A DNA stretch of 23,600 nt from positions 1-23,600 of the forward strand of contig QMLZ01000021.1 of assembly GCA_003646995.1 (NCBI GenBank), written 5' to 3'. Shown here piece by piece: positions 1 to 7,151 of the stretch (positions within the stretch are counted from its first letter, which is position 1; each line of letters starts with the position of its first letter). The stretch comes from Deltaproteobacteria bacterium. GTDB lineage: Bacteria > Desulfobacterota > DSM-4660 > Desulfatiglandales > Desulfatiglandaceae. Both the position numbers and the translations under genes were made by a program. The notes beneath the pieces are model-generated. The model ran no database searches, was not told where the DNA came from, and saw only the letters and a list, made by a program, of their open reading frames with translations.

Positions 1-132
1 ACCAACTTTCTTAGCAATATTATTTATGGATGTTCCATGATAGCCGTTGTTAGCAAATTCGGTGAGGGCTGCAGAGATAATTCTTTTCTGTTTTCTCTTA
101 TCGATTTGATTAAAAGTGGAAAGGACCCCCAT
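1..132 (-). CDS. TetR/AcrR-family transcriptional regulator, N-terminal part (cut by window edge)
   Basis: Only the first 44 codons are in the window; the gene continues past position 1. Reading the minus strand from the ATG at 132-130 gives a basic start followed by a helix-turn-helix pattern: KRKQKRIISAALTEFANNGY (residues 12-31), then HGTSINNIAKKVG. This is the characteristic TetR layout (K-x-x-I-x-x-A-A-x-x-x-F-x-x-x-G-[YF]-x-x-[TS]-[ST]-[IV]-x-x-I-A-x-x-[AV]-G). A good ribosome-binding site (AGAGGAG) lies about 5 bases upstream of the ATG, which fixes the start. Proteins of this family normally repress by DNA binding through this N-terminal domain and sense a ligand with the C-terminal domain, which is not visible here, so the target is unknown. 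An insertion-sequence remnant occupies its upstream region. The family call is firm; the function is open. Confidence 0.8.
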   Translation of the reverse strand, partial: MGVLSTFNQIDKRKQKRIISAALTEFANNGYHGTSINNIAKKVG

Positions 133-176
133 GGTTGCTCCTCTGTATCTTTAACCAGTTTAAATAGAAAGACCCT

Positions 177-454
177 GAACCGGTGTTTGACTTTGACCAA
201 AAAACCTATCGCCAAATCTTGCCAACAACAATCTCCCGTTAAAGGAAAATTAGTAGTGTTGATCCTGTTAGCATCATCCACTCTGATGGCTGGCGTGGCT
301 ACAATGGCCTTGTCCATATTGGCTATAAAAACATTACCAAGTCAACCATAGGCCAGATCACTTCACCAATGAAAAATGCCATCTCAACGGTATTGAATCG
401 TTCTGGGCTTCTGCTAACCGTAGCCTGGCTAAATTTCATGTATTTCACTTCTGA
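177..454 (+). mobile_element. Decayed IS1595-type transposase fragment
   Basis: This stretch carries no intact gene, but reading from 177 (frame of position 270) gives EPVFDFDQKTYRQILPTT, an in-frame stop at 240-242, then SIIHSDGWRGYNGLVHIGYK. One base further along the sequence continues in the next frame as HYQVNHRPDHFTNEKCHLNG followed by IESFWASANRSLAKFH, ending at a stop at 452-454. The blocks HSDGWRGYNGL, HYxVNH and HxNGIESFWxxAxRxLAKFH are the C-terminal DDE-domain signature of IS1595-family transposases. The copy has at least one stop and one frameshift (around 322-330), and lacks the N-terminal zinc-ribbon part and the extreme C-terminus, so it is dead. I could not find a matching pair of terminal inverted repeats or target duplications. 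It fills most of the otherwise empty 133-464 interval. Confidence 0.75.
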
Positions 455-464
455 CCCCTAACTT

Positions 465-2450
465 CTATCTCTGGGCCTTTTTCCCCAAAAACTCCACAAG
501 GTCTCTCAATTCGTGCGTTATAGGAATCGGCGGAAAGCTATTAATGAACAATTTTCCATAGCGATGAGTCAATAACCTTTTATCTAGAATCGCCATAATG
601 CCTCGATCTGACTTTTTCCTAATCAGCCTCCCCAGCCCTTGTCTCAATGAGATGATTGCAGAAGGGACCTGGTATTCCAGAAAAGGATTACCTCCCCTTG
701 CCTTAATGGCTTCTATTCTGGCAGATACGAGTGGATCGCCGGGTGAGTCAAAAGGAAGCTTATCAATAATCAAACAGCTGAGGGACTCACCAGGTACGTC
801 TACACCTTGCCAAAATGCACCGGTAGCAAAGAGAACAGAGTGAAGATCATCCTTGAATTTGCCCAGGAGCTCACTTCTCGGGCCATCTCCCTGCCTGTAC
901 ATAGTAAACGGTAGGTCATCAACGAGGTATTCGTAGACCTGGTTCATGTTTTGATAGCTTGTGAAAAGAACCAATGCGCGACCACGAGTTAGGCGTAAGA
1001 GTTCAGATATTCTGTGGGCTGCCTCTGTTACGAATCGTGCCTCCCCAGGAAAGGGCAGATCAGTAGGGATGTATAGCAAGGACTGCACCTTGAAATCAAA
1101 ATGAGAAGGATAAATCCCTTCCATTACCTCCTGACCTATGCCCAACCTGGACCGAATGTAGTCGAAGTTCCCATTGGTGGAAATGGTGGCAGAGGTGAAG
1201 ATAACAGTCTTTACTCTTCTAAAAAGATATTCTTTCATTTGCTCCGAGATATCCAGGGGCGAGACATGTATGGACACGGTTTTTTTTCTCCGCTCAAACC
1301 ACACCAACCAGTTGTCATCCCGAATCCTGAGTACCTCTTCAATCTTCTCCGCAAGGCTTTGGGCCCTTACCGCAAGCCCGGGAAAAACAAGAGATTCAGC
1401 CTTGTACTCTTCCAGGATCGCTCCCGTGGCCGAAAGGTTGGTCAGCACGGTTACTCGGAGAGCTTCGTGCAAAGACTCAAGGAGGTTGTCGCGTATTGCT
1501 CCCTTCTCCTCTAAACCGGGAAACAACATCCTTATTTGCTCAGCACCGCTGCGAAGCCTGTCCATGGCCCTTTTCAATTTTACCTGTGCATCTCTGTCCA
1601 GGACCAATATCTCTTTTTCAACGTCTCCAGCAAATTCCACGAGTTGCCTCGTGCTGATACTTTCCCCAAAGTAAGTAATGGCCGTCTGCTCAACATCGTG
1701 GGCCTCATCAAACAGAGCGGCCTCGAACCTAGGAATAACCTCCGCAAAGCCACTTTGCCTCACCTTGAGGTCTGCAAAAAAAAGATGGTGATTAACGATG
1801 ATAATCTCCGCTTCCGCTGCCCGTCTCCTCAGCTTATTTATGAAGCAGTCCTCAAAAAACATACACTCTAAGCCAAGGCATTGCTCTGAATTGCAGGTAA
1901 AGGCATCCCATAAAGGATCCCCTTCCTTCATGGAAGGAACTTCCGAAAGGTCTCCAAACTCTGTCTGTTCCATCCACTTGTCAAACTCTTGCTTCAGGGC
2001 CTCCCTATCCTTTTCAATAATGCTGGGGTGGAGAAAAAACTGATGATAGCGATGAAGACAGAGATAGTTCTTTCTGCCTTTCATCATTACCACGTCTGCT
2101 TTCAAGCCTGATAGGGACTCAAGCATGGGGATATCTTTGTTAAAAATCTGTTCCTGAAGATTCTTTGTGCCAGTGGATATAACGGTCTTTTTCCCACTCA
2201 AGATAATGGGCACAAGATATGCGAACGTCTTGCCTGTACCTGTGCCTGCTTCCAATATCGCGCTAACACCTTTGTCCAGAGCCCTGGCAACAACCTTTGC
2301 CATTTCCAACTGCGATGGCCTTGCTTCGAAGCCCTCCAGTCTCTCAGCAAGCTTGCCTTCTGGACCCAGGATCCTTTCTATCTCTTTTTCTATGGAAGCC
2401 ATTGACACCATCTGTGAAGGCCCACCAGTGCTACAAAAACCGGCATGCAA
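465..2450 (-). CDS. dinG: DinG/XPD-family Fe-S ATP-dependent DNA helicase
   Basis: Superfamily 2 helicase of the DinG/YoaA/XPD group, expected to unwind DNA 5'-3', including forked or R-loop structures, during repair. Visible motifs, numbered from the first ATG: a Q-like RPSQLEMA (44-51), Walker A AGTGTGKT (68-75), DEAH (248-251), TSAT, the motif V region (FATGAFWQGVDVPG) and motif VI (RQGLGRLIRKKSDRG). Four cysteines suited to a 4Fe-4S cluster are C131, C191, C196 and C202; the C-x4-C-x5-C spacing of the last three matches E. coli DinG. C186 is an extra cysteine. Length 661 aa is a little below E. coli DinG (about 716). There is no exonuclease domain like that of Gram-positive DinG. The start is uncertain: the ATG at 2450 has an AGGGA about 8 bases upstream, but homology begins near residue 17, so ATGs at 2411 or 2402 are possible. 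It is transcribed away from the CBS-ACT gene. Confidence 0.9.
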   Translation of the reverse strand: MHAGFCSTGGPSQMVSMASIEKEIERILGPEGKLAERLEGFEARPSQLEMAKVVARALDKGVSAILEAGTGTGKTFAYLVPIILSGKKTVISTGTKNLQEQIFNKDIPMLESLSGLKADVVMMKGRKNYLCLHRYHQFFLHPSIIEKDREALKQEFDKWMEQTEFGDLSEVPSMKEGDPLWDAFTCNSEQCLGLECMFFEDCFINKLRRRAAEAEIIIVNHHLFFADLKVRQSGFAEVIPRFEAALFDEAHDVEQTAITYFGESISTRQLVEFAGDVEKEILVLDRDAQVKLKRAMDRLRSGAEQIRMLFPGLEEKGAIRDNLLESLHEALRVTVLTNLSATGAILEEYKAESLVFPGLAVRAQSLAEKIEEVLRIRDDNWLVWFERRKKTVSIHVSPLDISEQMKEYLFRRVKTVIFTSATISTNGNFDYIRSRLGIGQEVMEGIYPSHFDFKVQSLLYIPTDLPFPGEARFVTEAAHRISELLRLTRGRALVLFTSYQNMNQVYEYLVDDLPFTMYRQGDGPRSELLGKFKDDLHSVLFATGAFWQGVDVPGESLSCLIIDKLPFDSPGDPLVSARIEAIKARGGNPFLEYQVPSAIISLRQGLGRLIRKKSDRGIMAILDKRLLTHRYGKLFINSFPPIPITHELRDLVEFLGKKAQR

Positions 2451-2517
2451 AATTTCCCTAACACCGCTGTCGCTAAACCGGCTTCAACAGAACATTTAGC
2501 AGTCAGCACAAATTTTT

Positions 2518-2547
2518 AACGTAATGTAAGGGGATTACGTTTGTCAA
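2518..2547 (-). promoter_or_regulatory. Candidate dinG promoter overlapped by a perfect palindrome (putative operator)
   Basis: On the minus strand TTGACA (2547-2542) matches the -35 consensus exactly and TACGTT (2523-2518) is a weak -10 at 18-base spacing. A perfect inverted repeat, AACGTAAT-N8-ATTACGTT (2518-2541), exactly fills the spacer and the -10. This is the geometry expected of a repressor operator. dinG is an SOS gene in E. coli, so LexA is an attractive guess, but this is not a LexA box consensus I can name. The site may also serve the divergent CBS-ACT gene. Confidence 0.4.
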
Positions 2548-2571
2548 TGGATTTGCCAAGTGACTTTAGCA

Positions 2572-2601
2572 TTGCCGAACCAGGCATATTCAGGGTAAAA
2601 T
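2572..2601 (+). promoter_or_regulatory. Possible sigma70-type promoter for the CBS-ACT gene
   Basis: TTGCCG (2572-2577) and TAAAAT (2596-2601) are separated by 18 bases and lie about 45 bases before the ATG at 2647. The -10 is a good match and the -35 moderate. Position and spacing are the only support. Confidence 0.35.
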
Positions 2602-2646
2602 CTGATTTATTTCCAGCGATCGGGGTCAATCGCCAGGAGGTTTGCC

Positions 2647-3315
2647 ATGCAGGTACAAAATTGGATGAGTTCCGAGCTAATAACTGTGGACGAAGACACG
2701 CCGATTATTCATGTGACAAAGCTGATGGACGAAAACAATATACGGCATATACCCGTTACACGAGATGGGCAATTAGTAGGCCTTATTACTGACCACGAAG
2801 TTAAAGAGGCTTACCCTTCGAAGGTCACCACCATGAAGGCTCAAGAGCTATATTACCTGCTGGCCGAGCTTAAAGCAAAAGACGTGATGAAACGGGGCCC
2901 CATAACAATAAGGCCTGATGAAACCATGGAAATAGCCGCAGTAAAGATGCTGGAATACAAGGTTACGGGCCTACCGGTTGTCTCAGAGAAAGGTAAGTTG
3001 ATAGGGCTTATCACCCAGGGAGACGTTTTCAGGGTGTTGATCTCCATAACAGGCATATATCAGGGCGGCGTACAGTTCGCGTTTAATTTAGAAGACCGCC
3101 CCGGCAGCATAAAAGAGGTAGCCGACATAATACGCAAATACGACGGACAGATTGTCAGTATTCTGAGCACCAGCGACACTGCCGATGAAGGATACCGGCA
3201 CGTGTTTTACAGAATTAAAAAGATGCCCGAACAGACCCTTCAGCAGATGATAAAAGAAATGGAAGACAAATTCATGCTGCTCTATGTTGTTAAAGATCCC
3301 TTGAAGGACGTATAG
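2647..3315 (+). CDS. CBS-pair plus ACT domain protein (AcuB-like)
   Basis: A 222-residue soluble protein with three sensory modules and no catalytic domain. CBS 1 covers about residues 6-56 (DxTPIxxVTKLMDENNIRHIPV, then GLITDHEV), CBS 2 about 78-132 (VMKRGPITIRPDETMEIAA, GLPVV, LIGLITQGDVFR) and an ACT domain about 141-216 with the signature EDRPGSIKEVADII. CBS pairs usually bind adenine nucleotides and ACT domains bind amino acids or similar ligands, so this is most likely an energy- or metabolite-sensing regulator. It resembles AcuB, named from the Bacillus acetoin locus, but no acetoin genes are present, so the name is not transferred. A very strong ribosome-binding site (AGGAGG at 2635-2640, six bases before ATG) fixes the start. 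The 134-base gap to the ferritin-like gene makes co-transcription possible but not certain. Confidence 0.85.
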   Translation: MQVQNWMSSELITVDEDTPIIHVTKLMDENNIRHIPVTRDGQLVGLITDHEVKEAYPSKVTTMKAQELYYLLAELKAKDVMKRGPITIRPDETMEIAAVKMLEYKVTGLPVVSEKGKLIGLITQGDVFRVLISITGIYQGGVQFAFNLEDRPGSIKEVADIIRKYDGQIVSILSTSDTADEGYRHVFYRIKKMPEQTLQQMIKEMEDKFMLLYVVKDPLKDV

Positions 3316-3449
3316 CCACAGGTGCGGGAGGACCGAGAACAAGCCTTACATGATATCCTTTACTTTGACAATCATACCCCTTTTGCCAGGTTTTATAGTT
3401 ATACGTGGGCATGGAAGGATTTTGCGACGGCAAGGAACGGAGGTTACTT

Positions 3450-3905
3450 ATGCAGTTTGAATCATTTGAGGACATAATGGCCTATGACATAGAGAACGAA
3501 AGGGAGGCCGCTGCATTTTACGAAGATGCTGCCAAGCAGGAAAAATACCCCGCCGCCAAGGAGACATTTGAAGCCTTTGCCAAGGAAGAGAGAAAGCACG
3601 AGGCCATGCTCGAAAACTTCAGTAAGGAAGCCTTACAAGATTATACACCCCAAAACATACCTGATCTCAAGAGAAGCGATTATCTGGTGGACCTCGAGTA
3701 TACTCCCGGTATGCCCTACCCTGACATCTTGAGACTGGCAACAAAGCGAGAAGAAAAAGCCCAGAAGTTTTATTCGGACTTCGCCTTGCATACAAAAAAA
3801 GAAAAACACAAAAACCTATTCGAAATGCTGGCCCAAGAGGAAGCAAAACACAAGCTTCGCCTTGAGACGATCCTGGACGACCATATGGCCGAGATAGGAG
3901 ATTAG
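3450..3905 (+). CDS. Rubrerythrin-like ferritin-fold diiron protein
   Basis: A 151-residue all-helical protein of the ferritin/rubrerythrin superfamily. The four-helix diiron ligand pattern is visible: E19 in helix A (ENEREAAAFY), E47-x-x-H50 in helix B (EERKHE), E101/E102 in helix C (REEKAQKFY) and E131-x-x-H134 in helix D (EEAKHK). There is no C-terminal rubredoxin Cys4 domain, so it is the short ferritin-like form rather than a classical rubrerythrin. Such proteins are associated with peroxide detoxification or iron handling in anaerobes; the exact reaction cannot be told from sequence. I place the start at 3450 because GGAGG lies six bases upstream and homology begins there; an upstream in-frame ATG at 3405 would add 15 unconvincing residues. 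recC begins 15 bases after the stop, suggesting co-transcription with the recombination genes, an unusual partnership. Confidence 0.85.
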   Translation: MQFESFEDIMAYDIENEREAAAFYEDAAKQEKYPAAKETFEAFAKEERKHEAMLENFSKEALQDYTPQNIPDLKRSDYLVDLEYTPGMPYPDILRLATKREEKAQKFYSDFALHTKKEKHKNLFEMLAQEEAKHKLRLETILDDHMAEIGD

Positions 3906-3920
3906 CTTGGTGCCAGAAGC

Positions 3921-6900
3921 ATGCCTGGACTTTATTTATATACAAGCAATCGACTTGAGCGCTTGGTGGACGCCCTTGCACAGGTGCTTTCCGAACCACT
4001 AGGTTCTCCCTTTTCACCAGAGATCATTGTCGTACAAAGCCGAGGCATGGAACGATGGCTTCGAATGGAATTGGCCCGGCGTCATGGAATTTGCGCCAAT
4101 GTTGACTTTCCTTTTCCAAACGCCCTGGTAAAGACAATTTGCTCTACAGTCCTTCCTGACTCTCCCTTGGACAGCAGGTACGACAAGTCTGTCATGGTGT
4201 GGAGGATAATGGCCGTCCTACCTGACCTTATCTCAAGGCCGGAATTCAAGGAAGTCAAGGATTACCTGTCGCAGAGGCCGGGAGATGAAAGGCTCTACCA
4301 ACTCAGCAAACACATCGCCTCATGTCTTGACCAGTACTTGATTTATCGGCCCGAAATGATTCTCCGTTGGGAAAAAGGTCGGGGTAATCACTGGCAGGCC
4401 GTATTGTGGCGGCACATCGCATATGAATCAGAGCCAGTGCACTGGCCGCGGGCAAGTAAACTGCTTCGAGACCAAATTAAAAAGGGCTCTGCCCGTGGCC
4501 GTGCCGTCCCCCAGAGGATATGTATCTTCGGTATTTCTTCCCTCCCCCCTTACCACATAGGGATACTCGGGGAGGTCGCAAAGATTACGACCGTTAAGTT
4601 CTTTGTCTTAAATCCGTCCATGGAATACTGGTTTGACATTATTTCGGAACAGAAAGTGGAAAAAATCATTAGGGAACAAAGAGGTGATTATCACGTTCCC
4701 GAGATGTTACACCTTGAGACTGGGAATAGCCTCCTGGCTTCCATGGGGCATTTGGGCAAGGATTTTATTTCCTTGATTATGGCTTTTGATCCCATAGAAT
4801 ATACGTTGTTCGAGGAACCAGATTCGGACAGCCTCCTCGGTGCAATTCAATCTGATATCCTCAAATTACGCGAGACTTCTGCCTCGGGCAGCAGGCCTCT
4901 AAACCTGCCTCAAATGGATAAAAGCATATCTATTCATTCATGCCACTCTCCCCTGAGGGAAATGGAGGTCCTACATGACAATCTCTTAGAGGTGATTGAA
5001 CAGGAGAAGGGCGTGATGCCAAAGGACATTGTGGTGATGGCTCCGGATATCTCCATTTACGCTCCATTTATAAACGCGGTCTTTGGGAGCAGGATAGATG
5101 GCCCTAGAGGCATCCCTTACAGCATAGCAGATCGAGGCTATAGGAAATTTGGCCAACTCGCCCCTGCCTTGCTCCATCTGTTTGAGTTCCCTGACAGCCG
5201 CTTCCCGGTAAGCCAGGTACTATCCTTCTTGGAAAGGGACCCTGTAAAAAAGAGATACGACCTCAGGGATGCGGATATAGACGCCATCAGGAAACTAGTC
5301 TCTCATACCAGGGTAAGTTGGGGCGTGGACGATAAGATGAAACAGGACTTTTTGCTGCCCCCAACCAAGGAAAACACGTGGGAGTTTTGCATGGAAAGGC
5401 TTCTCCTGGGCCACGCCCTTCCAAGTGATGGAAGCACCCTCTTCAAATCAATCCTTCCTTTCGATGATGTAGAGGGCGAAGGCGCGGCGCTGGTGGGAAA
5501 ATTCGCATCCTTTATCACCACCCTCGTTAGGGTGGCCACAAGCCTTGCCGAACCTACTACATTAGAAGCATGGTATTGGAGGCTGATGCGCCTGTCCGAA
5601 GAACTTTTTTCCCCAGACGAAAACTCAGCGCAGGAATATGAGGTTTTAAGGGACATATTCTCAAGGCTGCGCTCGTATCAGGGGGATTCTGGTTTCACCG
5701 GCCGTGTATCGTTCAAAGTTATCAAAAATTATCTGGAGGCGCAGCTTGAGGAGGCCGGACTTTCAGGAGGATACCTGAATAAAGGGGTTACCTTTTGTTC
5801 TATCCTACCCATGAGAAGCATCCCCTTTAAGGTAATCTGCCTCGTCGGAATGAATCACAGTGCCTATCCGAGGCAGTCAAAAAGGCTGGCCTTCGATCTT
5901 ATGGCGGCCAGGCCCCGCAAGGGCGACAGGTCACGCAGAAACGATGACCGCTTCTTATTCCTGGAGGCAATCTTATCCGCCCGAAAACGCCTAATTATAA
6001 GCTACGTGGGTCAAAACGAGAGGGACAATTCCCCTATACCCCCCTCTCCTCTTGTCAGCGAATTGGTGGATTACCTGGACCGGAACTTCCTCATCAAAGG
6101 TGAAACACCTAGCAAATACATTATCTTTAAGCATAGATTACACCCATTTAGCGCTCCCTACTTCGAACCAGGCTCTAACCTTTTCACGTACTTCGATGAA
6201 AACTTGGCGGCCGCACGCATGGCCTCACAAACCAGGCAGAAGCCGTTCACCTTCTTCAATGAGGAACTCCCCGCTCCTAATGAGCAGATTGGAGAGATAT
6301 CTGTAGAAGAGTTGGAAAGATTTTTGGCAAATCCTGTTAAGTACATCCTAAGGCAAAGGCTGGGCATAGGGTTTAGAAGGGAGGTTCCCTTGCCCAAGGA
6401 TGAAGAGCCCGTACTTTTGCGCGGGCTTGATGATTATCATGTGAGCCAGAGTATACTTGCCGCAAAAGCCGAAACTTCTTTCACCGCAGACCCCTATTCA
6501 CTCCTCAAGGCACAAGGTGCACTGCCCCACGGCAATGTGGGGAAAGTGCAGTACGCTGACCGCGAGAGGGAAATTAACAGGTTCTTAGAGGAACTCAAGC
6601 AAATTACCACTGGAGAGGAGCCGAGATGGATTGAGGTGGACCTAACAATAAGGGGTTGCCGTGTCTATGGGAAGGTTGGCGAATTTTATCCCCCTGGCCT
6701 GGTTCATTATAGATATGCAAGGATCAGGGCAAAAGATCACCTGCGGGTCTGGCTCCATCACTTGCTGGTCCATGCCTCTGAGATCGGCAGTGCGGTTTAT
6801 TCGAGTTATATTGTTGGTAAAAAAGAAAGATGGGTTTATCACCCTCCTGATCTTCCCCTAGAGTACTTGGAGCACATAGTGGAGATTTATCTCTTGGGGC

Positions 6901-7151
6901 TTAGGAGGCCTATTAAATTATTCCCGGAGACCTCTTTTGCATATATGGAGAAACTGGCAAGGAGCGGCGACCCGGGAGCAGCCATCAATAGGGCACAAAA
7001 AATCTGGGAAGGAACTAGATATAACAGCGGCGAGGGTGATGATGACCATTTGAAGCTGTGTTTTGGAGAGGAAATCCCAATTGACCGCGAATTTAAGAAA
7101 GTGGCAGATATGATTGTTTCGCCGATTTTACGATTTCGGGAAAAGCTATGA
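3921..7151 (+). CDS. recC: RecBCD subunit RecC (exodeoxyribonuclease V gamma chain)
   Basis: This 1076-residue protein is close in length to E. coli RecC (1122). In the RecBCD enzyme RecC holds the complex together, splits the duplex ahead of the motors and scans the 3' strand for Chi. The family N-terminus is clear (LYLYTSNRLERLVDALA, then VQSRGMERWLRMELA at 38-52 and VDFPFPNALV at 61-70). The helicase-like core has no Walker A or DEAD-type motif, as expected for this catalytically dead helicase fold. The C-terminal nuclease-like region opens with ISVEELERFLANPVKYILRQ at about residue 793. The residues deciding Chi recognition cannot be read off, and Chi is probably different from the E. coli sequence. 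No strong ribosome-binding site is seen. It overlaps recB by four bases (ATGA at 7148-7151), so the subunits are probably translationally coupled. Confidence 0.95.
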   Translation: MPGLYLYTSNRLERLVDALAQVLSEPLGSPFSPEIIVVQSRGMERWLRMELARRHGICANVDFPFPNALVKTICSTVLPDSPLDSRYDKSVMVWRIMAVLPDLISRPEFKEVKDYLSQRPGDERLYQLSKHIASCLDQYLIYRPEMILRWEKGRGNHWQAVLWRHIAYESEPVHWPRASKLLRDQIKKGSARGRAVPQRICIFGISSLPPYHIGILGEVAKITTVKFFVLNPSMEYWFDIISEQKVEKIIREQRGDYHVPEMLHLETGNSLLASMGHLGKDFISLIMAFDPIEYTLFEEPDSDSLLGAIQSDILKLRETSASGSRPLNLPQMDKSISIHSCHSPLREMEVLHDNLLEVIEQEKGVMPKDIVVMAPDISIYAPFINAVFGSRIDGPRGIPYSIADRGYRKFGQLAPALLHLFEFPDSRFPVSQVLSFLERDPVKKRYDLRDADIDAIRKLVSHTRVSWGVDDKMKQDFLLPPTKENTWEFCMERLLLGHALPSDGSTLFKSILPFDDVEGEGAALVGKFASFITTLVRVATSLAEPTTLEAWYWRLMRLSEELFSPDENSAQEYEVLRDIFSRLRSYQGDSGFTGRVSFKVIKNYLEAQLEEAGLSGGYLNKGVTFCSILPMRSIPFKVICLVGMNHSAYPRQSKRLAFDLMAARPRKGDRSRRNDDRFLFLEAILSARKRLIISYVGQNERDNSPIPPSPLVSELVDYLDRNFLIKGETPSKYIIFKHRLHPFSAPYFEPGSNLFTYFDENLAAARMASQTRQKPFTFFNEELPAPNEQIGEISVEELERFLANPVKYILRQRLGIGFRREVPLPKDEEPVLLRGLDDYHVSQSILAAKAETSFTADPYSLLKAQGALPHGNVGKVQYADREREINRFLEELKQITTGEEPRWIEVDLTIRGCRVYGKVGEFYPPGLVHYRYARIRAKDHLRVWLHHLLVHASEIGSAVYSSYIVGKKERWVYHPPDLPLEYLEHIVEIYLLGLRRPIKLFPETSFAYMEKLARSGDPGAAINRAQKIWEGTRYNSGEGDDDHLKLCFGEEIPIDREFKKVADMIVSPILRFREKL

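Noticed and set aside
24..317. A 97-codon minus-strand reading frame across the left intergenic region
   Set aside because: It is out of frame with the TetR gene, whose own frame has a good ribosome site and clear homology, and it runs antisense through the transposase remnant. It is a shadow.
1101..1871. Plus-strand frames of 111-166 codons antisense to dinG
   Set aside because: They are shadows of the helicase coding sequence, without ribosome sites or recognisable motifs.
2518..2541. The 8+8 palindrome as a transcription terminator
   Set aside because: No gene runs into it on either strand (flanking genes are divergent) and there is no T-run after either arm.
3365..3399. TTGACA and TATAGT before the ferritin-like gene as a promoter
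   Set aside because: The two boxes are 23 bases apart, far from the usual 16-18, and no alternative partner fits either one.
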